Source: Chloroflexota bacterium (GTDB taxonomy: Bacteria; Chloroflexota; Anaerolineae; Aggregatilineales; Phototrophicaceae). Taken from it: 64,000 nucleotides of DNA. Made by a program: the position numbers and the translations under genes. Shown one piece after another: positions 26,129 to 35,252 of the stretch (positions within the stretch are counted from its first letter, which is position 1; each line of letters begins with the position of its first letter). The stretch is taken from contig JAPPEU010000088.1 in assembly GCA_028875245.1 (NCBI GenBank), positions 62,001-126,000 of the forward strand. Reading direction: 5' to 3'. The notes beneath the pieces are model-generated. The model searched no databases, was not told the DNA's origin, and saw nothing but the letters and a program-made list of their open reading frames with translations.

Positions 26129-26899
26129 TCAGATGGATTGGGCGCTGATTCCCCCATCAAGCGCGATGACGGCGCCGGTCATGAAGTCTGAAGCGGGCGA
26201 CGCCAGGAAGAGCGCTATGCCTGTCATATCTTCCGGTTGACCAATGCGCCCGGCTGGCGTCCGCGCCAATACATGATCCAGCAAATCTGGATCCCCCCAA
26301 AGCGCCTGGGCAAACTTCGTCTGCACCAAGCCGGGCGCAATGGCGTTCACCTGGATATTGTCGCCGCCCAGCTCAGCCGCCAGCGTTTTGGTGAAGCTGA
26401 TAATGGCCGCCTTCGTAACACTGTAGATGCCCTGGTAACGCCCAGGCGTGATGCCGACAATGGACGCGACATTGATTATCTTGCCGCCTCCGTTGGCGCG
26501 CATGACCTTGACCGCAGCCTGAGACAGCCAGACATTGCCCATCAGATTCACTTCAATTGTCTTCTGCCAATAACTGTCCGCCGCTTCCAGCGCGGTCCCG
26601 AAATGTGGATTGGTCGCCGCGTTGTTGACCAAAATGTCCAGCCTGCCGTATTGACTGACCGTTCTATCGACCAGAGCGTATAGCGCGGCCTTGTCTCCAC
26701 TGTGCGCGGCAATGCCGATGGCTTCCCCACCGTGCCGGCATATTGCCTCCGCCGCTTCGTCAAGCGCGTCTTGCTTGCGGCTGGCGAGGGCCACTTTCGC
26801 GCCGGCGCGGGCGAACTCCGCCGCGATGGCCTTGCCGATTCCGCGAGAAGCGCCTGTGACGATGGCGACTTTTCCGCTCAGATCATAAAAGGCAGCCAC
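26129..26899 (-). CDS. Short-chain dehydrogenase/reductase
   Basis: 256 residues of a classical SDR. The NAD(P)-binding motif is TGASRGIG (about residue 15), with NNAATN near residue 90, catalytic serine in INVASIVG and YxxxK in YSVTKAAIISF (about residue 159). The C terminus FMTGAVIALDGGISA is typical of FabG-like and gluconate/alcohol dehydrogenases. The substrate is not predictable. The start is GTG at 26897-26899. It is the last gene of the long minus-strand surface-polysaccharide run. Confidence 0.88.
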   Translation of the reverse strand: MAAFYDLSGKVAIVTGASRGIGKAIAAEFARAGAKVALASRKQDALDEAAEAICRHGGEAIGIAAHSGDKAALYALVDRTVSQYGRLDILVNNAATNPHFGTALEAADSYWQKTIEVNLMGNVWLSQAAVKVMRANGGGKIINVASIVGITPGRYQGIYSVTKAAIISFTKTLAAELGGDNIQVNAIAPGLVQTKFAQALWGDPDLLDHVLARTPAGRIGQPEDMTGIALFLASPASDFMTGAVIALDGGISAQSI

Positions 26900-26960
26900 G
26901 TCTCAGTCTCGTGGTTTGGTAGATCTCGCCCGCAGTCAGCGGTCAATTGCCGGTTTCTCC

Positions 26961-27638
26961 TCAAGCCCGCTCTTTGGGAATGCTGCCTAACAAGGGCATG
27001 CCCAGCCGGCGCAGGTCATCCTGATGATAAATGGTGGGGTCGACAAATTCGGCGAAAAAGGCGAGGACAAGCCCGATCATGAGCGCGATGGCCAGGCGGA
27101 TGAAGGGCGTCAGACGGTTCGTCAAGGCGGGTGGCGGCGATGAGATGGCGGGCTGCTGCAATATCGTAACCTGGGCCGCTTCGCCGCCCAATTGGGGGAA
27201 GTAGCGCTGGCTGCGGCTGCTCAAGACGAGAACGGCCGCATCGGCAATGGCGCGCAGCGAGTCGCCCTGGCTGTGGCTCAGGTAAAGGACGCCAAGGCTG
27301 CGTACATTGTCGGCGGCCACGCGCAGGCTCTCCAGCGCGACCTCGGCATCGCCCAGCGCGCTCCTGATCTCATCGCGGAAACTCAATGTGCGCACCCAGT
27401 CGGTCAAGGCGTCAACGGTATATTCCGACGCCATCCAGACGTCGGTGTAGTCGCCTTCCCGCCCTGGCATATTTTGCCGCTGGGCGGCGCTGTAACGTAT
27501 CTCCGCGTTATACCCGGACGGGGCGCTCGTTCCGCCGTCGAGGATTTCCGGAATCGCAATGACTGCGCTCAATGCGAGAGGCAGGACAATTAACCACCAG
27601 CGCCGAAAGATTATGCGGACAAGTTCTTTGTAATCCAT
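26961..27638 (-). CDS. Wzz-like polysaccharide chain-length/copolymerase protein
   Basis: 225 residues: an N-terminal membrane segment (WWLIVLPLALSAVIAIPEIL), a periplasmic/extracellular stretch, and a C-terminal membrane segment (FIRLAIALMIGLVLAFFAEFV) followed by a short YHQDDLRRLGMPLLGSIP tail. This is the Wzz/CapA (KpsE-like) adaptor layout, and the tail resembles the linker that in fused proteins leads into a CpsD kinase. Here the kinase-like protein is separate (34486-35139), at the other end of the operon. Confidence 0.78.
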   Translation of the reverse strand: MDYKELVRIIFRRWWLIVLPLALSAVIAIPEILDGGTSAPSGYNAEIRYSAAQRQNMPGREGDYTDVWMASEYTVDALTDWVRTLSFRDEIRSALGDAEVALESLRVAADNVRSLGVLYLSHSQGDSLRAIADAAVLVLSSRSQRYFPQLGGEAAQVTILQQPAISSPPPALTNRLTPFIRLAIALMIGLVLAFFAEFVDPTIYHQDDLRRLGMPLLGSIPKERA

Positions 27639-27648
27639 GAGCTCGACC

Positions 27649-28788
27649 TTATACCGCTACCATGGGATCGCGAAACCGAAACTCCCGCTGCGCTTGATGC
27701 GCCTGCCAGGCTTGTTCGACAAAGGCGCTGATCCGCTCTACAAATACGTTTGTGTCAAAGCGTCTGGCCTGCCTGCGGATCGCCTCTGGATTGTACGCGC
27801 GTTCATCGAAATCCCGCCAGACTTCTTTCAGGCTGTCCACTGTCAGGTTCGGGAAAAGCTCGCCGGTAAGGCCCGGGATCACGGTATCCAGCGCGCCGCC
27901 GCCGCCAAATGCGATGACAGGGCGGCCGCTGGCTTGGGCTTGCAGCGGCGTAATGCCAAAGTCTTCCAAACCGGGGAATACAAGGGCCCGGCAGCGCGCC
28001 ATCAAGCCCGGCAGATCCGACTCGGGGACGAAGCCAAGAAACTCAACGCAATCGCCCGCCAGGGACCGCAGCCGTTCCAGGTCGCGCCCCGTCCCCGCCA
28101 CCTTGAGCTTCAGCCCCAGCGCCGTCGCCGCTTGCACGGCCAGGTCAATGCGCTTATACGGCACAAGGCGGGATACGACCAGGTAATAGTCGTCAACTTG
28201 GTCACACGCGGCCCCTTCAAAGCGCGCCGTCTCCACGGGCGGGTAGATGACGACTGAGGCCCGGTTGTAGAATCGACGGATGCGCTCTTTCACCGCTGAG
28301 CTGATGGCGATGAAATGTGAGACGCGCTGCGCCGCGGCGTAATCCCAAGGCCGCAGCAGGGCCACCAGCGGCCGCAGGAGCGCGGTACTGGCAGCGCCGA
28401 GTTCCTCTCCCGCCAGGTAGTGCCGCAGCTGCCAGACGTAACGCGTCGGCGTAAGACAATAACAGATATGCAGGCTTTCCGGCGGGAAGCGCAATACATG
28501 GCAAAAGCCGCTCTTGTTGCTAAGAATCACATCATATTTGTCTATATTCAGGGAATTCCAGGCGAGCGGATACAAGGGCAGATAGGCTTGATGACGCCGA
28601 TGAATTGCCGGCAGGCGGTCGAGCCAAAGCGTCCGGATATCGCTTTCCTGCAGAAATTGCGGCATGAGCGATTTGGCGAAAATGCTGGTGTAAACGGGGC
28701 TGGCGGGGTAAATGCGCAGCAGCGCCTCAAGCACATCTTCGGCGCCGCCGATTTGATTCAGCCAATCATGCGCCAGCGCGATTTTCAA
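27649..28788 (-). CDS. Family 4 glycosyltransferase
   Basis: 379 residues with a GT-B fold. The N terminus is KIALAHDWLNQIGGAEDVLE. The C-terminal nucleotide-sugar domain has VVSRLVPYKRIDLAV (about residue 205) and FPGLEDFGITPLQAQASGRP (the E-x7-E region) near residue 273. It resembles WbaZ/mannosyl- and rhamnosyl-transferases that extend lipid-linked saccharides. Donor and acceptor are unknown. Ten bases separate it from the Wzz-like gene and eighteen from rnhB. Confidence 0.88.
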   Translation of the reverse strand: MKIALAHDWLNQIGGAEDVLEALLRIYPASPVYTSIFAKSLMPQFLQESDIRTLWLDRLPAIHRRHQAYLPLYPLAWNSLNIDKYDVILSNKSGFCHVLRFPPESLHICYCLTPTRYVWQLRHYLAGEELGAASTALLRPLVALLRPWDYAAAQRVSHFIAISSAVKERIRRFYNRASVVIYPPVETARFEGAACDQVDDYYLVVSRLVPYKRIDLAVQAATALGLKLKVAGTGRDLERLRSLAGDCVEFLGFVPESDLPGLMARCRALVFPGLEDFGITPLQAQASGRPVIAFGGGGALDTVIPGLTGELFPNLTVDSLKEVWRDFDERAYNPEAIRRQARRFDTNVFVERISAFVEQAWQAHQAQREFRFRDPMVAV

Positions 28789-28806
28789 GTGACGCTCCTC
28801 TCAAAA

Positions 28807-29532
28807 TCATTCTGGTGATAACACAGGCGCCCCGCCGCTCTCGCGCCAGGGGGAGGCTGCATTATCTTGCGCGCCGATGAGCTCATAAACCGGTTTGAAG
28901 GAGCGTCGATGCGCCGCGCAAGGACCGTAGCGCCGCAGCGAACGGAGATGCTCGGCGGTGCCATAACCTTTGTGCCTGGCGAAACCATATTCGCCGTATT
29001 TGGCGTCCAGCTCGATCATGTACCGGTCACGCCAAACTTTAGCCAGTACGCTTGCGCAGGCGACGGTCAAGGAATGCTTGTCGGCCTCGACCATGCTCAC
29101 CTGCGGGATATCGCGCCGCTCCGGCCACAGCATAGCGTCCAGAAAGAGGCAGTCGGGCATGATGTTGGGCCCGCCCAGCGTGTTGTCCAGCGCGCGCTGC
29201 ATCGCCGCTTTGATCGCCGCGACGATGCCGCGCTGGTCAATCTCTTCGGCGCTGCTCTGCCCGATGCCCCAACATGAAGCGACCAACTTGATGGCATCGT
29301 GGCGCTCCTCACGCTGCGCCGCCGTCATCTCTTTGCTGTCCCGCACGCCGCGCAGCGCTTTGGCGAGATCCTGCCTTTCCAGCGGCAAAGCGACCGCGGC
29401 CGCAACTACCGGACCGGCCAGCGGGCCGCGCCCCGCTTCATCAATGCCCACAATGAGCCGGCAGCCAAGGCTGAAGTAGTGGCGTTCATGCTGGAGGCTC
29501 GCTGTCTTTCGCGCTTTAGCCGGTTTAGCCAT
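28807..29532 (-). CDS. rnhB: Ribonuclease HII
   Basis: 241 residues. Cleaves RNA from RNA/DNA hybrids and single ribonucleotides in DNA. Catalytic acidic residues appear in GIDEAGRGPLAGPVVAAAV (about residue 29) and FLDAMLW; KHKGYGT-like RHKGYGTAEH and SVLAKVWRD complete the family pattern. The start overlaps the end of the upstream glycosyltransferase gene by eight bases, so this DNA-maintenance gene sits inside the polysaccharide operon. Confidence 0.94.
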   Translation of the reverse strand: MAKPAKARKTASLQHERHYFSLGCRLIVGIDEAGRGPLAGPVVAAAVALPLERQDLAKALRGVRDSKEMTAAQREERHDAIKLVASCWGIGQSSAEEIDQRGIVAAIKAAMQRALDNTLGGPNIMPDCLFLDAMLWPERRDIPQVSMVEADKHSLTVACASVLAKVWRDRYMIELDAKYGEYGFARHKGYGTAEHLRSLRRYGPCAAHRRSFKPVYELIGAQDNAASPWRESGGAPVLSPE

Positions 29533-30253
29533 AAACGCCCTTGCGCCAATTTCGCCGTATTTCCCAAATCTCCCGCAGCAGTTTCACCGAATCATCCCAC
29601 AGACGCATCGTCGAGTAGGGATCGAAGTACCAGGTGATCGGCACTTCCTTCACTTTGTAACCGCGGCGCTTGGCGATGAACAGCAGCTCCACATCAAAGC
29701 CGATTCCGTTCATCCGCTGCACCGCGAAGAGCTCTTCCGCCACCCGCCCGCTGAACATTTTGAAGCCGCACTGCGTGTCTTCGTAGTCGCTGATGGCGGC
29801 CGCTTTGATGATGAAAGTGGCGACGCGCCCCATCAGATGACGGTATTCCGGTTCGTCCACTCTCACCGCGCCCGGGACTTCGCGGCTGGCCATGATGATG
29901 TCGTAGCCGTCGGATTCCGGCGGGAGGAATTTCACGAGCTCGTCAATGCGCATTGACAAATCGGCATCACAAATGAAGCGCCAATCACCCGCCGCCGCCA
30001 GCATGCCTTGCTTCACGGCCAGGCCCTTGCCGCGCAAACCCTCGGGAGACTGAAGCACGCGCAGAAAATCGAACTCTTGAGCGCATTCCAGAGCGACTTC
30101 GTAAGTGCGGTCGTGGCTGCCATTCTCAACAACAATGACCTCCGCCGCAATAGAATGCCGCGACAGGAAGCTATCGATCTGGGCAAGGCTCGGCGGCAGC
30201 CGACTCTCCTCATTGTGTGCCGGAATGACGATGCTTAAAAATGGACTGCTCAA
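29525..30253 (-). CDS. Family 2 glycosyltransferase (dolichyl-phosphate beta-glucosyltransferase-like)
   Basis: 242 residues. The GT-A domain begins LSIVIPAHNEESRLPPSLAQI, with the metal-binding ICDADLSM (about residue 95) and DTQCGFKMFSGRVAEELF near residue 160, the pattern of dolichyl-/polyprenyl-phosphate glucosyltransferases; no membrane anchor is present. The start is TTG at 30251-30253, with GGAGA seven bases upstream and no in-frame ATG near. Probably glycosylates a lipid carrier or a membrane-bound glycan. Confidence 0.85.
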   Translation of the reverse strand: MSSPFLSIVIPAHNEESRLPPSLAQIDSFLSRHSIAAEVIVVENGSHDRTYEVALECAQEFDFLRVLQSPEGLRGKGLAVKQGMLAAAGDWRFICDADLSMRIDELVKFLPPESDGYDIIMASREVPGAVRVDEPEYRHLMGRVATFIIKAAAISDYEDTQCGFKMFSGRVAEELFAVQRMNGIGFDVELLFIAKRRGYKVKEVPITWYFDPYSTMRLWDDSVKLLREIWEIRRNWRKGVYG

Positions 30254-30376
30254 ATGCGCTTCTCCACCGCGAGGACGCTACTCGGGACAGGGCTGTGTTT
30301 CATCATACGCGAGAATCTGCATTTGTACACAGGCGAGCGCTTTCAAACACCTGCCCGCGGCCGCGCCAAATGCTGA

Positions 30377-31324
30377 TTACTGTGGGGTCATTATGCTCTC
30401 GATGTAATCATCGGCGACGCGCCTGGAGGCTTGAATGGCTTTGCGCTTCACAAGCGCCCCGCGCAGCGTCAACAGTCCAGCAAACATGCCGCGGACGCGC
30501 GCCCTCGCCTCAGGGCCGCGCCACGCTTTCATGGACCCCCAAAGCAGCGCAAACTGCCGCGTCAAGATCCCACGGGCGTATTTGCGCAGCAAACTCGACG
30601 GCACGTTTTTGACCAGGAGCCAGATGCCATTTCGCCCGTCATGGTAACTGGCGGTAACGCCGCCGCCGGTCGCGGACAAGTGATGATAGACAACCGCGCG
30701 CGGCTCGTACCAGACTTTGTGGCCGGCCAATTGCGCGCGCCAGGCCAGATCCATATCCTCCAGGAGGAAGAAAAAATCATCGTCAAGCATGCCGACGGCG
30801 TCGAGCATCGAGCGGCGGTAGACTGCGGATCCACCACAGGCGGAGAACACGAATTCGCCTGCGTCAAATTGACCATTATCCAATTCCCATGCGCCGCGAT
30901 TGCCCGCGCGGCCATCCGTCGTAAAATAATCACCGGCTGTGTGGAAATGGTCTCGCCGGTCAAAAAGCAGCATCTTGCTGGCGACGATGCCGGCAGCCGG
31001 CTGCCGCAGAAAGGCTTGCACAACCCATTCAGCCCATTCGCGGTCGACCTCGGTATCGTTGTTGAGCAGGGCGACAAACTCGCCGGTCGCGGCTGCCATG
31101 CCAATGTTGCAGGCGCCGGTGAAGCCGCGGTTCTCGCCCAGTTCGATCAGCCGAACTTCCGGGTATTCCCCTTTGATGAGATTCTGTGAGCCATCTGTCG
31201 AGGCGTTGTCCACCAGAATGATTTCAGTCGCGTCAAAAGTTTGCTCGCGCAGCGATTCGAGACAGGTTTCCAAGAAGCGCTTGCCGTTCCAATTCGGGAT
31301 GACGACTGAAAGTCTCGCCGGCAT
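30377..31324 (-). CDS. Family 2 glycosyltransferase (rhamnosyltransferase-like)
   Basis: 315 residues. GT-A domain with LSVVIPNWNGKRFLETCLES, VDNASTDGS, LNNDTEVD (DxD-like, about residue 90) and the C-terminal DDDFFFLLEDMDLAWRA block with following HHLSAT, as in WbbL-type rhamnosyltransferases. With RmlA, RmlB and RmlD encoded upstream, dTDP-rhamnose is a reasonable donor. Its ATG overlaps the rmlD stop by one base. Confidence 0.86.
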   Translation of the reverse strand: MPARLSVVIPNWNGKRFLETCLESLREQTFDATEIILVDNASTDGSQNLIKGEYPEVRLIELGENRGFTGACNIGMAAATGEFVALLNNDTEVDREWAEWVVQAFLRQPAAGIVASKMLLFDRRDHFHTAGDYFTTDGRAGNRGAWELDNGQFDAGEFVFSACGGSAVYRRSMLDAVGMLDDDFFFLLEDMDLAWRAQLAGHKVWYEPRAVVYHHLSATGGGVTASYHDGRNGIWLLVKNVPSSLLRKYARGILTRQFALLWGSMKAWRGPEARARVRGMFAGLLTLRGALVKRKAIQASRRVADDYIESIMTPQ

Positions 31325-32184
31325 TAAGGGGCCGCCTCGGCCTCCAGAAAGGCGCGTACAGCGTCTTGCCAGGGGCGCAGAACGATATCAATGCTGGCGC
31401 CGGCGTGGTTGGCAAGGGCGGTGTATTCGGGCGGCAGGGAAGGGCGCGGCCATTCATGGCGGCTGATGCGCTCGATTGGCGTATTGGGGAAGCCGGCCGC
31501 ATCCAGCACAAAGCGCGCCAATTGCCAGCGACTGACTGCGCCCTCATTCACAAGATGATAGGCGCCGTAGCGCTCGGTCGCGATCAGCTGGACGATGGCC
31601 TGGGCCAGGTCCTCGGTATAGGTCGGGTTGGCCACCTCGTTGGTCACGACGCGCAGGGGCATTCCGTCCCTCGCGGCTTTGAGGATCGCGTGGATGAAGT
31701 TGCGTCCGGCGCGCGCGAACAGCCAGGCTGAACGCACGATATAATGGCGCGGATTCAACTGCGCAACCGCTCGCTCGCCAACCCATTTGCTGTAACCATA
31801 GGCGTTGATAGGGTTGGCGCGGTCATATTCGGTGTAAGCGCGACCGAGCGCCCCGTCAAAAACCTCATTGGTGCTGACGTAGAGAAGCGGAATGCCGCGC
31901 TGCCCGGTGATCGAAGCCAGATGCTGCGTCCCGACGCCGTTGACGCGGAGCGCCTCGCCCGGATTTAGCGCGCAGCCATTGACATCGGTCCATGCCGCCG
32001 GATGCAACACGATATCCGGGCGAACCGCGCCGATGAGACTGCGGCAAGCCTGGTAATCGGTTATGTCCAACTTGTGGCTGACATCGCCGACGATGTCCGC
32101 ATCGGCCACTTGATGTCGATCCGCAAGCCGCCTGCGCAGTTGGCCGCCCAGATTGCCGGCGGCGCCGGTTATCAGAATATTCAT
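31324..32184 (-). CDS. rmlD: dTDP-4-dehydrorhamnose reductase
   Basis: 286 residues. Last step of dTDP-L-rhamnose synthesis. Nucleotide-binding ILITGAAGNLGGQL at the N terminus, PDIVLHPAAWTDVNGCALNP (about residue 55) and the SDR catalytic YGYSKWVGE (about residue 130); FDGALGRAYTEYDRANPINAYG is the family block. No rmlC epimerase gene is seen in the window; it must be elsewhere or the pathway yields another 6-deoxy sugar. Confidence 0.9.
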   Translation of the reverse strand: MNILITGAAGNLGGQLRRRLADRHQVADADIVGDVSHKLDITDYQACRSLIGAVRPDIVLHPAAWTDVNGCALNPGEALRVNGVGTQHLASITGQRGIPLLYVSTNEVFDGALGRAYTEYDRANPINAYGYSKWVGERAVAQLNPRHYIVRSAWLFARAGRNFIHAILKAARDGMPLRVVTNEVANPTYTEDLAQAIVQLIATERYGAYHLVNEGAVSRWQLARFVLDAAGFPNTPIERISRHEWPRPSLPPEYTALANHAGASIDIVLRPWQDAVRAFLEAEAAP

Positions 32185-32278
32185 GCGCCGTTCACATCAA
32201 TCAACCGGATCAAACAGGGCGTCGATCCTCGAAGCGCATCCCCGCGCTCGGGGCGCTTGACAGGCATTGCCGCGGTCA

Positions 32279-33301
32279 TCATGATGACGACGCCAGCCGC
32301 CCGGCATATTGACGTTGGTAAAACTCGAGGTATTCGCCCGTTTTGATCTTGCGCCACCACCATTCGTTATCCACATACCAGTTGACAGTGGCTTCCAGCC
32401 CGCGGTCAAATTCAAACTCGCGGCGCCATCCAAGCGCGCGGGCCTTCTCCGCCGTCATCGCATAGCGCCGGTCATGCCCTTCGCGGTCGGGCACATGCCT
32501 GATCAGCGATTCCGGTTTGCCTAAAAGCTGCAAGATACGCCGGGTGACTTCGAGATTGCGACGTTGGTTTTCGCCCGCAAGGTTGTAGGCCTCGCCGGAC
32601 TTGCCAGCATGCAGTATGCGGTCGACGCCGCGCGCGTGATCGTCGACATAAAGCCAATCGCGGATCTGCTTCCCATCGCCATATACTGGGAGCGGCCGGT
32701 CATCAAGCGCTTCGGTGGCGAAAAACGGGATCAGCTTTTCCGGATACTGATAGGGTCCGTAAGTATTGCTGCCGCGTGTAATCACTGTGTCCATGCCAAA
32801 GGTGACATGATAAGCTCGCACCATCAGTTCGCCGCCGGCTTTACTGGCCGCGTAAGGGCTGTTGGGCAAGAATCGGTCGTCTTCCCCCGAAAGCCCTTCT
32901 TCGATATCGCCGTAGACTTCATCGGTCGATACCTGGCAGAAGCGCTCTATCCCGTGCTTGCGCCCTTCGTCCAGCAAGATGTAGGCGCCCACGACATCGG
33001 TGTGAATGAACGCGTCCGGAGCGAGGATGCTGCGGTCGACATGGCTTTCGGCGGCGAAGTTGACGATGGCGTCGATGGCGTATCGATTCAGGACGCGCTC
33101 AACCGCCGCGCGATCGGCGACATCGCCCCGCTCGAAGCGGTAGTTCTCTTCGTCGCTGACCGGCAGCAGATTGTCGATATTGCCGGCATAGGTCAGCTTG
33201 TCGTAGCAGACGATGTTGTATTCGGGGTAGGTCGTCACCATGTGCCGGACGAATGCGCTGCCGATGAAGCCGGCCCCGCCCGATACCAGGATATTCTTCA
33301 T
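32279..33301 (-). CDS. rmlB: dTDP-glucose 4,6-dehydratase
   Basis: 340 residues. Converts dTDP-glucose to dTDP-4-keto-6-deoxyglucose, the branch point for rhamnose and for 4-amino sugars. NAD motif SGGAGFIGSAFVRHM, NFAAESHVDRSI (about residue 80), VSTDEVYGDI and the catalytic YAASKAGGE; RGSNTYGPYQYPEKLIP follows. It is 31 bases downstream of rmlA. The 94-base gap to rmlD holds no gene. Confidence 0.95.
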   Translation of the reverse strand: MKNILVSGGAGFIGSAFVRHMVTTYPEYNIVCYDKLTYAGNIDNLLPVSDEENYRFERGDVADRAAVERVLNRYAIDAIVNFAAESHVDRSILAPDAFIHTDVVGAYILLDEGRKHGIERFCQVSTDEVYGDIEEGLSGEDDRFLPNSPYAASKAGGELMVRAYHVTFGMDTVITRGSNTYGPYQYPEKLIPFFATEALDDRPLPVYGDGKQIRDWLYVDDHARGVDRILHAGKSGEAYNLAGENQRRNLEVTRRILQLLGKPESLIRHVPDREGHDRRYAMTAEKARALGWRREFEFDRGLEATVNWYVDNEWWWRKIKTGEYLEFYQRQYAGRLASSS

Positions 33302-33332
33302 TGCGCCCCTGCCAGCGAATCGGGAATCATAA

Positions 33333-34403
33333 CTACACCCAGAGCGTGCTGTGATCGCCCAGATTCATTTTGATGCCGCTCGGCTTCACAGCGCTCCGTT
33401 TGACTGTCGCATTGCGGCCGATGAGGCTGTCGCGCAGCGTATGATCAATATCAATCACGCGGCTGTTCTCCAGGATAATGCTGCGTTCGATCTCGCAATT
33501 GCGAATCTGACAATTGTGATAAATGCTCGTGAAGGGGCCGATGTAACTGTTTTCGATCAGCGTGTCTTGCCCGATGACAGTCGGTCCCCGCAGGATGCTG
33601 TTGACAATTCGCGCGCCCGCCTGCAAGGTCACGCGTGAATCCACAGTTGAGCCCGCGTCGATTGTCACGCCTTCCGCAATGCAGGGCAGGATCTCTTCCA
33701 GGACATGGCTGTTGGCTTCCAACATATCGGTTGGCTTGCCGGTGTCGATCCACCAGCCGCGATGAATATGGGGATATACCGTGTGGCCCTGGTCGATGAG
33801 CCATTGAATGGCGTCGGTTATCTCGTATTCCCCGCGCGCTGAAGGGCGGATCGCGTCCACCGCGTCAAATACGTGGCGATCAAACATATATATGCCCACC
33901 AGCGCCAGATTGCTGGGAGGCACTTTGGGCTTTTCGATCAATCTCTCTATGCTCCCGTCTGGGCGCAGTTGCGCGACGCCGTAAGCTTCGGGGTTTTCCA
34001 CTTCCTTGAGGACGATCTGGCTGTTCCAGTCGTTTTCGGCGAAATCGATGATCAGCTTGCTGATGCCGCCTTCAATGACGTTGTCGCCCAGAAACATCAC
34101 AAAGGGCTCGTCGCGCAGGAAATCGCGCGAGATTTTCACCGCATGCGCCAATCCATCCGGGCTATCCTGGGGAATATATGACAGGGCGACATCCCACTGT
34201 GAGCCGTCGCCCAGGGCATCTTCGATCTCCGGCGCGGTATAACCGACAACGATTCCGATTTCGCGCACGCCCGCATCACGTATCGCCTCGATCACCCGCA
34301 CCAGGACGGGTTTGTTGGCGACGGGAATCAGTTGCTTGGCGCGCGTGTAGGTCAAGGGATATAGCCGGGTGCCTTTGCCGCCGCTGAGAATCAGCCCCTT
34401 CAT
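33333..34403 (-). CDS. rmlA: Glucose-1-phosphate thymidylyltransferase, long form
   Basis: 356 residues. Makes dTDP-glucose from glucose-1-phosphate and dTTP. The nucleotidyltransferase domain begins MKGLILSGGKGTRLYPLTY, with VMFLGDNVIEGG (about residue 105) and IEKPKVPPSNLALVGIYMF. A C-terminal left-handed beta-helix of hexapeptide repeats (about residues 240-345; ARIVNSILRGPTVIGQDT) marks the long RmlA type rather than the 290-residue enterobacterial one. Confidence 0.92.
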   Translation of the reverse strand: MKGLILSGGKGTRLYPLTYTRAKQLIPVANKPVLVRVIEAIRDAGVREIGIVVGYTAPEIEDALGDGSQWDVALSYIPQDSPDGLAHAVKISRDFLRDEPFVMFLGDNVIEGGISKLIIDFAENDWNSQIVLKEVENPEAYGVAQLRPDGSIERLIEKPKVPPSNLALVGIYMFDRHVFDAVDAIRPSARGEYEITDAIQWLIDQGHTVYPHIHRGWWIDTGKPTDMLEANSHVLEEILPCIAEGVTIDAGSTVDSRVTLQAGARIVNSILRGPTVIGQDTLIENSYIGPFTSIYHNCQIRNCEIERSIILENSRVIDIDHTLRDSLIGRNATVKRSAVKPSGIKMNLGDHSTLWV

Positions 34404-34485
34404 GGTCGCGTCAAACCCCCATTCCGCGGCACGATGCGCCGGTCACGAAGAAGCCCGCGCGATTCTGCCTGCTCATGGCGCCGGT

Positions 34486-35139
34486 TCAGTATGCGAATCG
34501 GTTATCGCTGGGCGCATTAGTCAGCACGGCGCCTACGATGCGCACATGGACACGTTCCAAGGCCCGCCGCGCCTGCGTCGTGTGGTCCCGGCGCGTCTCG
34601 CCGGCGCGGATGGCCAGGAGGGCGCCGTCCAATTTGATGCCGAGCAGCGCCGCATCGGTGGCGGCGAGAATGGGCGGGCTGTCGAAAAGCACATAATCCG
34701 CCCGCTGCTTGAGCGCCGCGATGATCTCGTCCATGCGCCTTCCGCTCAGCAGGTCGGCCGGGTTCGGCGGCAATTCGCCGGCGCTCACAATCTTGAGCCT
34801 GTCGACCGCCGTATCTTGCAGGGGCGGTTGGACGATGGCGCTGTCCTCCACCATCATGCTGCTCAGACCGCGATCATTGCCGCTGTTCCAGATTTCGTGC
34901 TGTTTCGGCTGCCGCAAATCGGCATCGACCAAAATGGTTCGGTTGCCACTTTGAGCGAAGGTGACGGCGAGATTGGCCAGCGTCACACTCTTTTGATCTT
35001 CGCGCGCCGCCGATGTTACCAGAAGGGTCTGTATCGGGCTCTCGACGCTGCTGAACATCAAGTTCGTGCGCAGGCTGCGGTAGGCCTCGGAGGCCGCCGA
35101 CCGCGGTTGGGAAAGTGTGATCAGTTTGGCATTGTCCAT
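34486..35139 (-). CDS. CpsD/CapB-like ATPase with altered Walker A
   Basis: 217 residues of a bacterial tyrosine-kinase-like (BY-kinase) ATPase: SEAYRSLRTNLMFSSVESPI start, Walker A' TILVDADLRQP (about residue 69) and Walker B YVLFDSPPILAATDAALLG. The P-loop reads TSAAREDQKSVTLANLA: the Gly before Lys is Gln and the expected GEGK is EDQK. Only one tyrosine is near the C terminus instead of a Tyr cluster. It may bind ATP weakly or act as a non-kinase partner of the Wzz-like protein. First gene of the polysaccharide run. Confidence 0.82.
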   Translation of the reverse strand: MDNAKLITLSQPRSAASEAYRSLRTNLMFSSVESPIQTLLVTSAAREDQKSVTLANLAVTFAQSGNRTILVDADLRQPKQHEIWNSGNDRGLSSMMVEDSAIVQPPLQDTAVDRLKIVSAGELPPNPADLLSGRRMDEIIAALKQRADYVLFDSPPILAATDAALLGIKLDGALLAIRAGETRRDHTTQARRALERVHVRIVGAVLTNAPSDNRFAY

Positions 35140-35252
35140 AACGCTTCCTGCTACTCAACGCTTCCCGGTATCATCTATTCTAACCCAAGCCTCGAATTGC
35201 GCGCGCTATTGACGTTCGGTCATGCTAGTTACAGCGCTTGAGCGGTTTTCCC

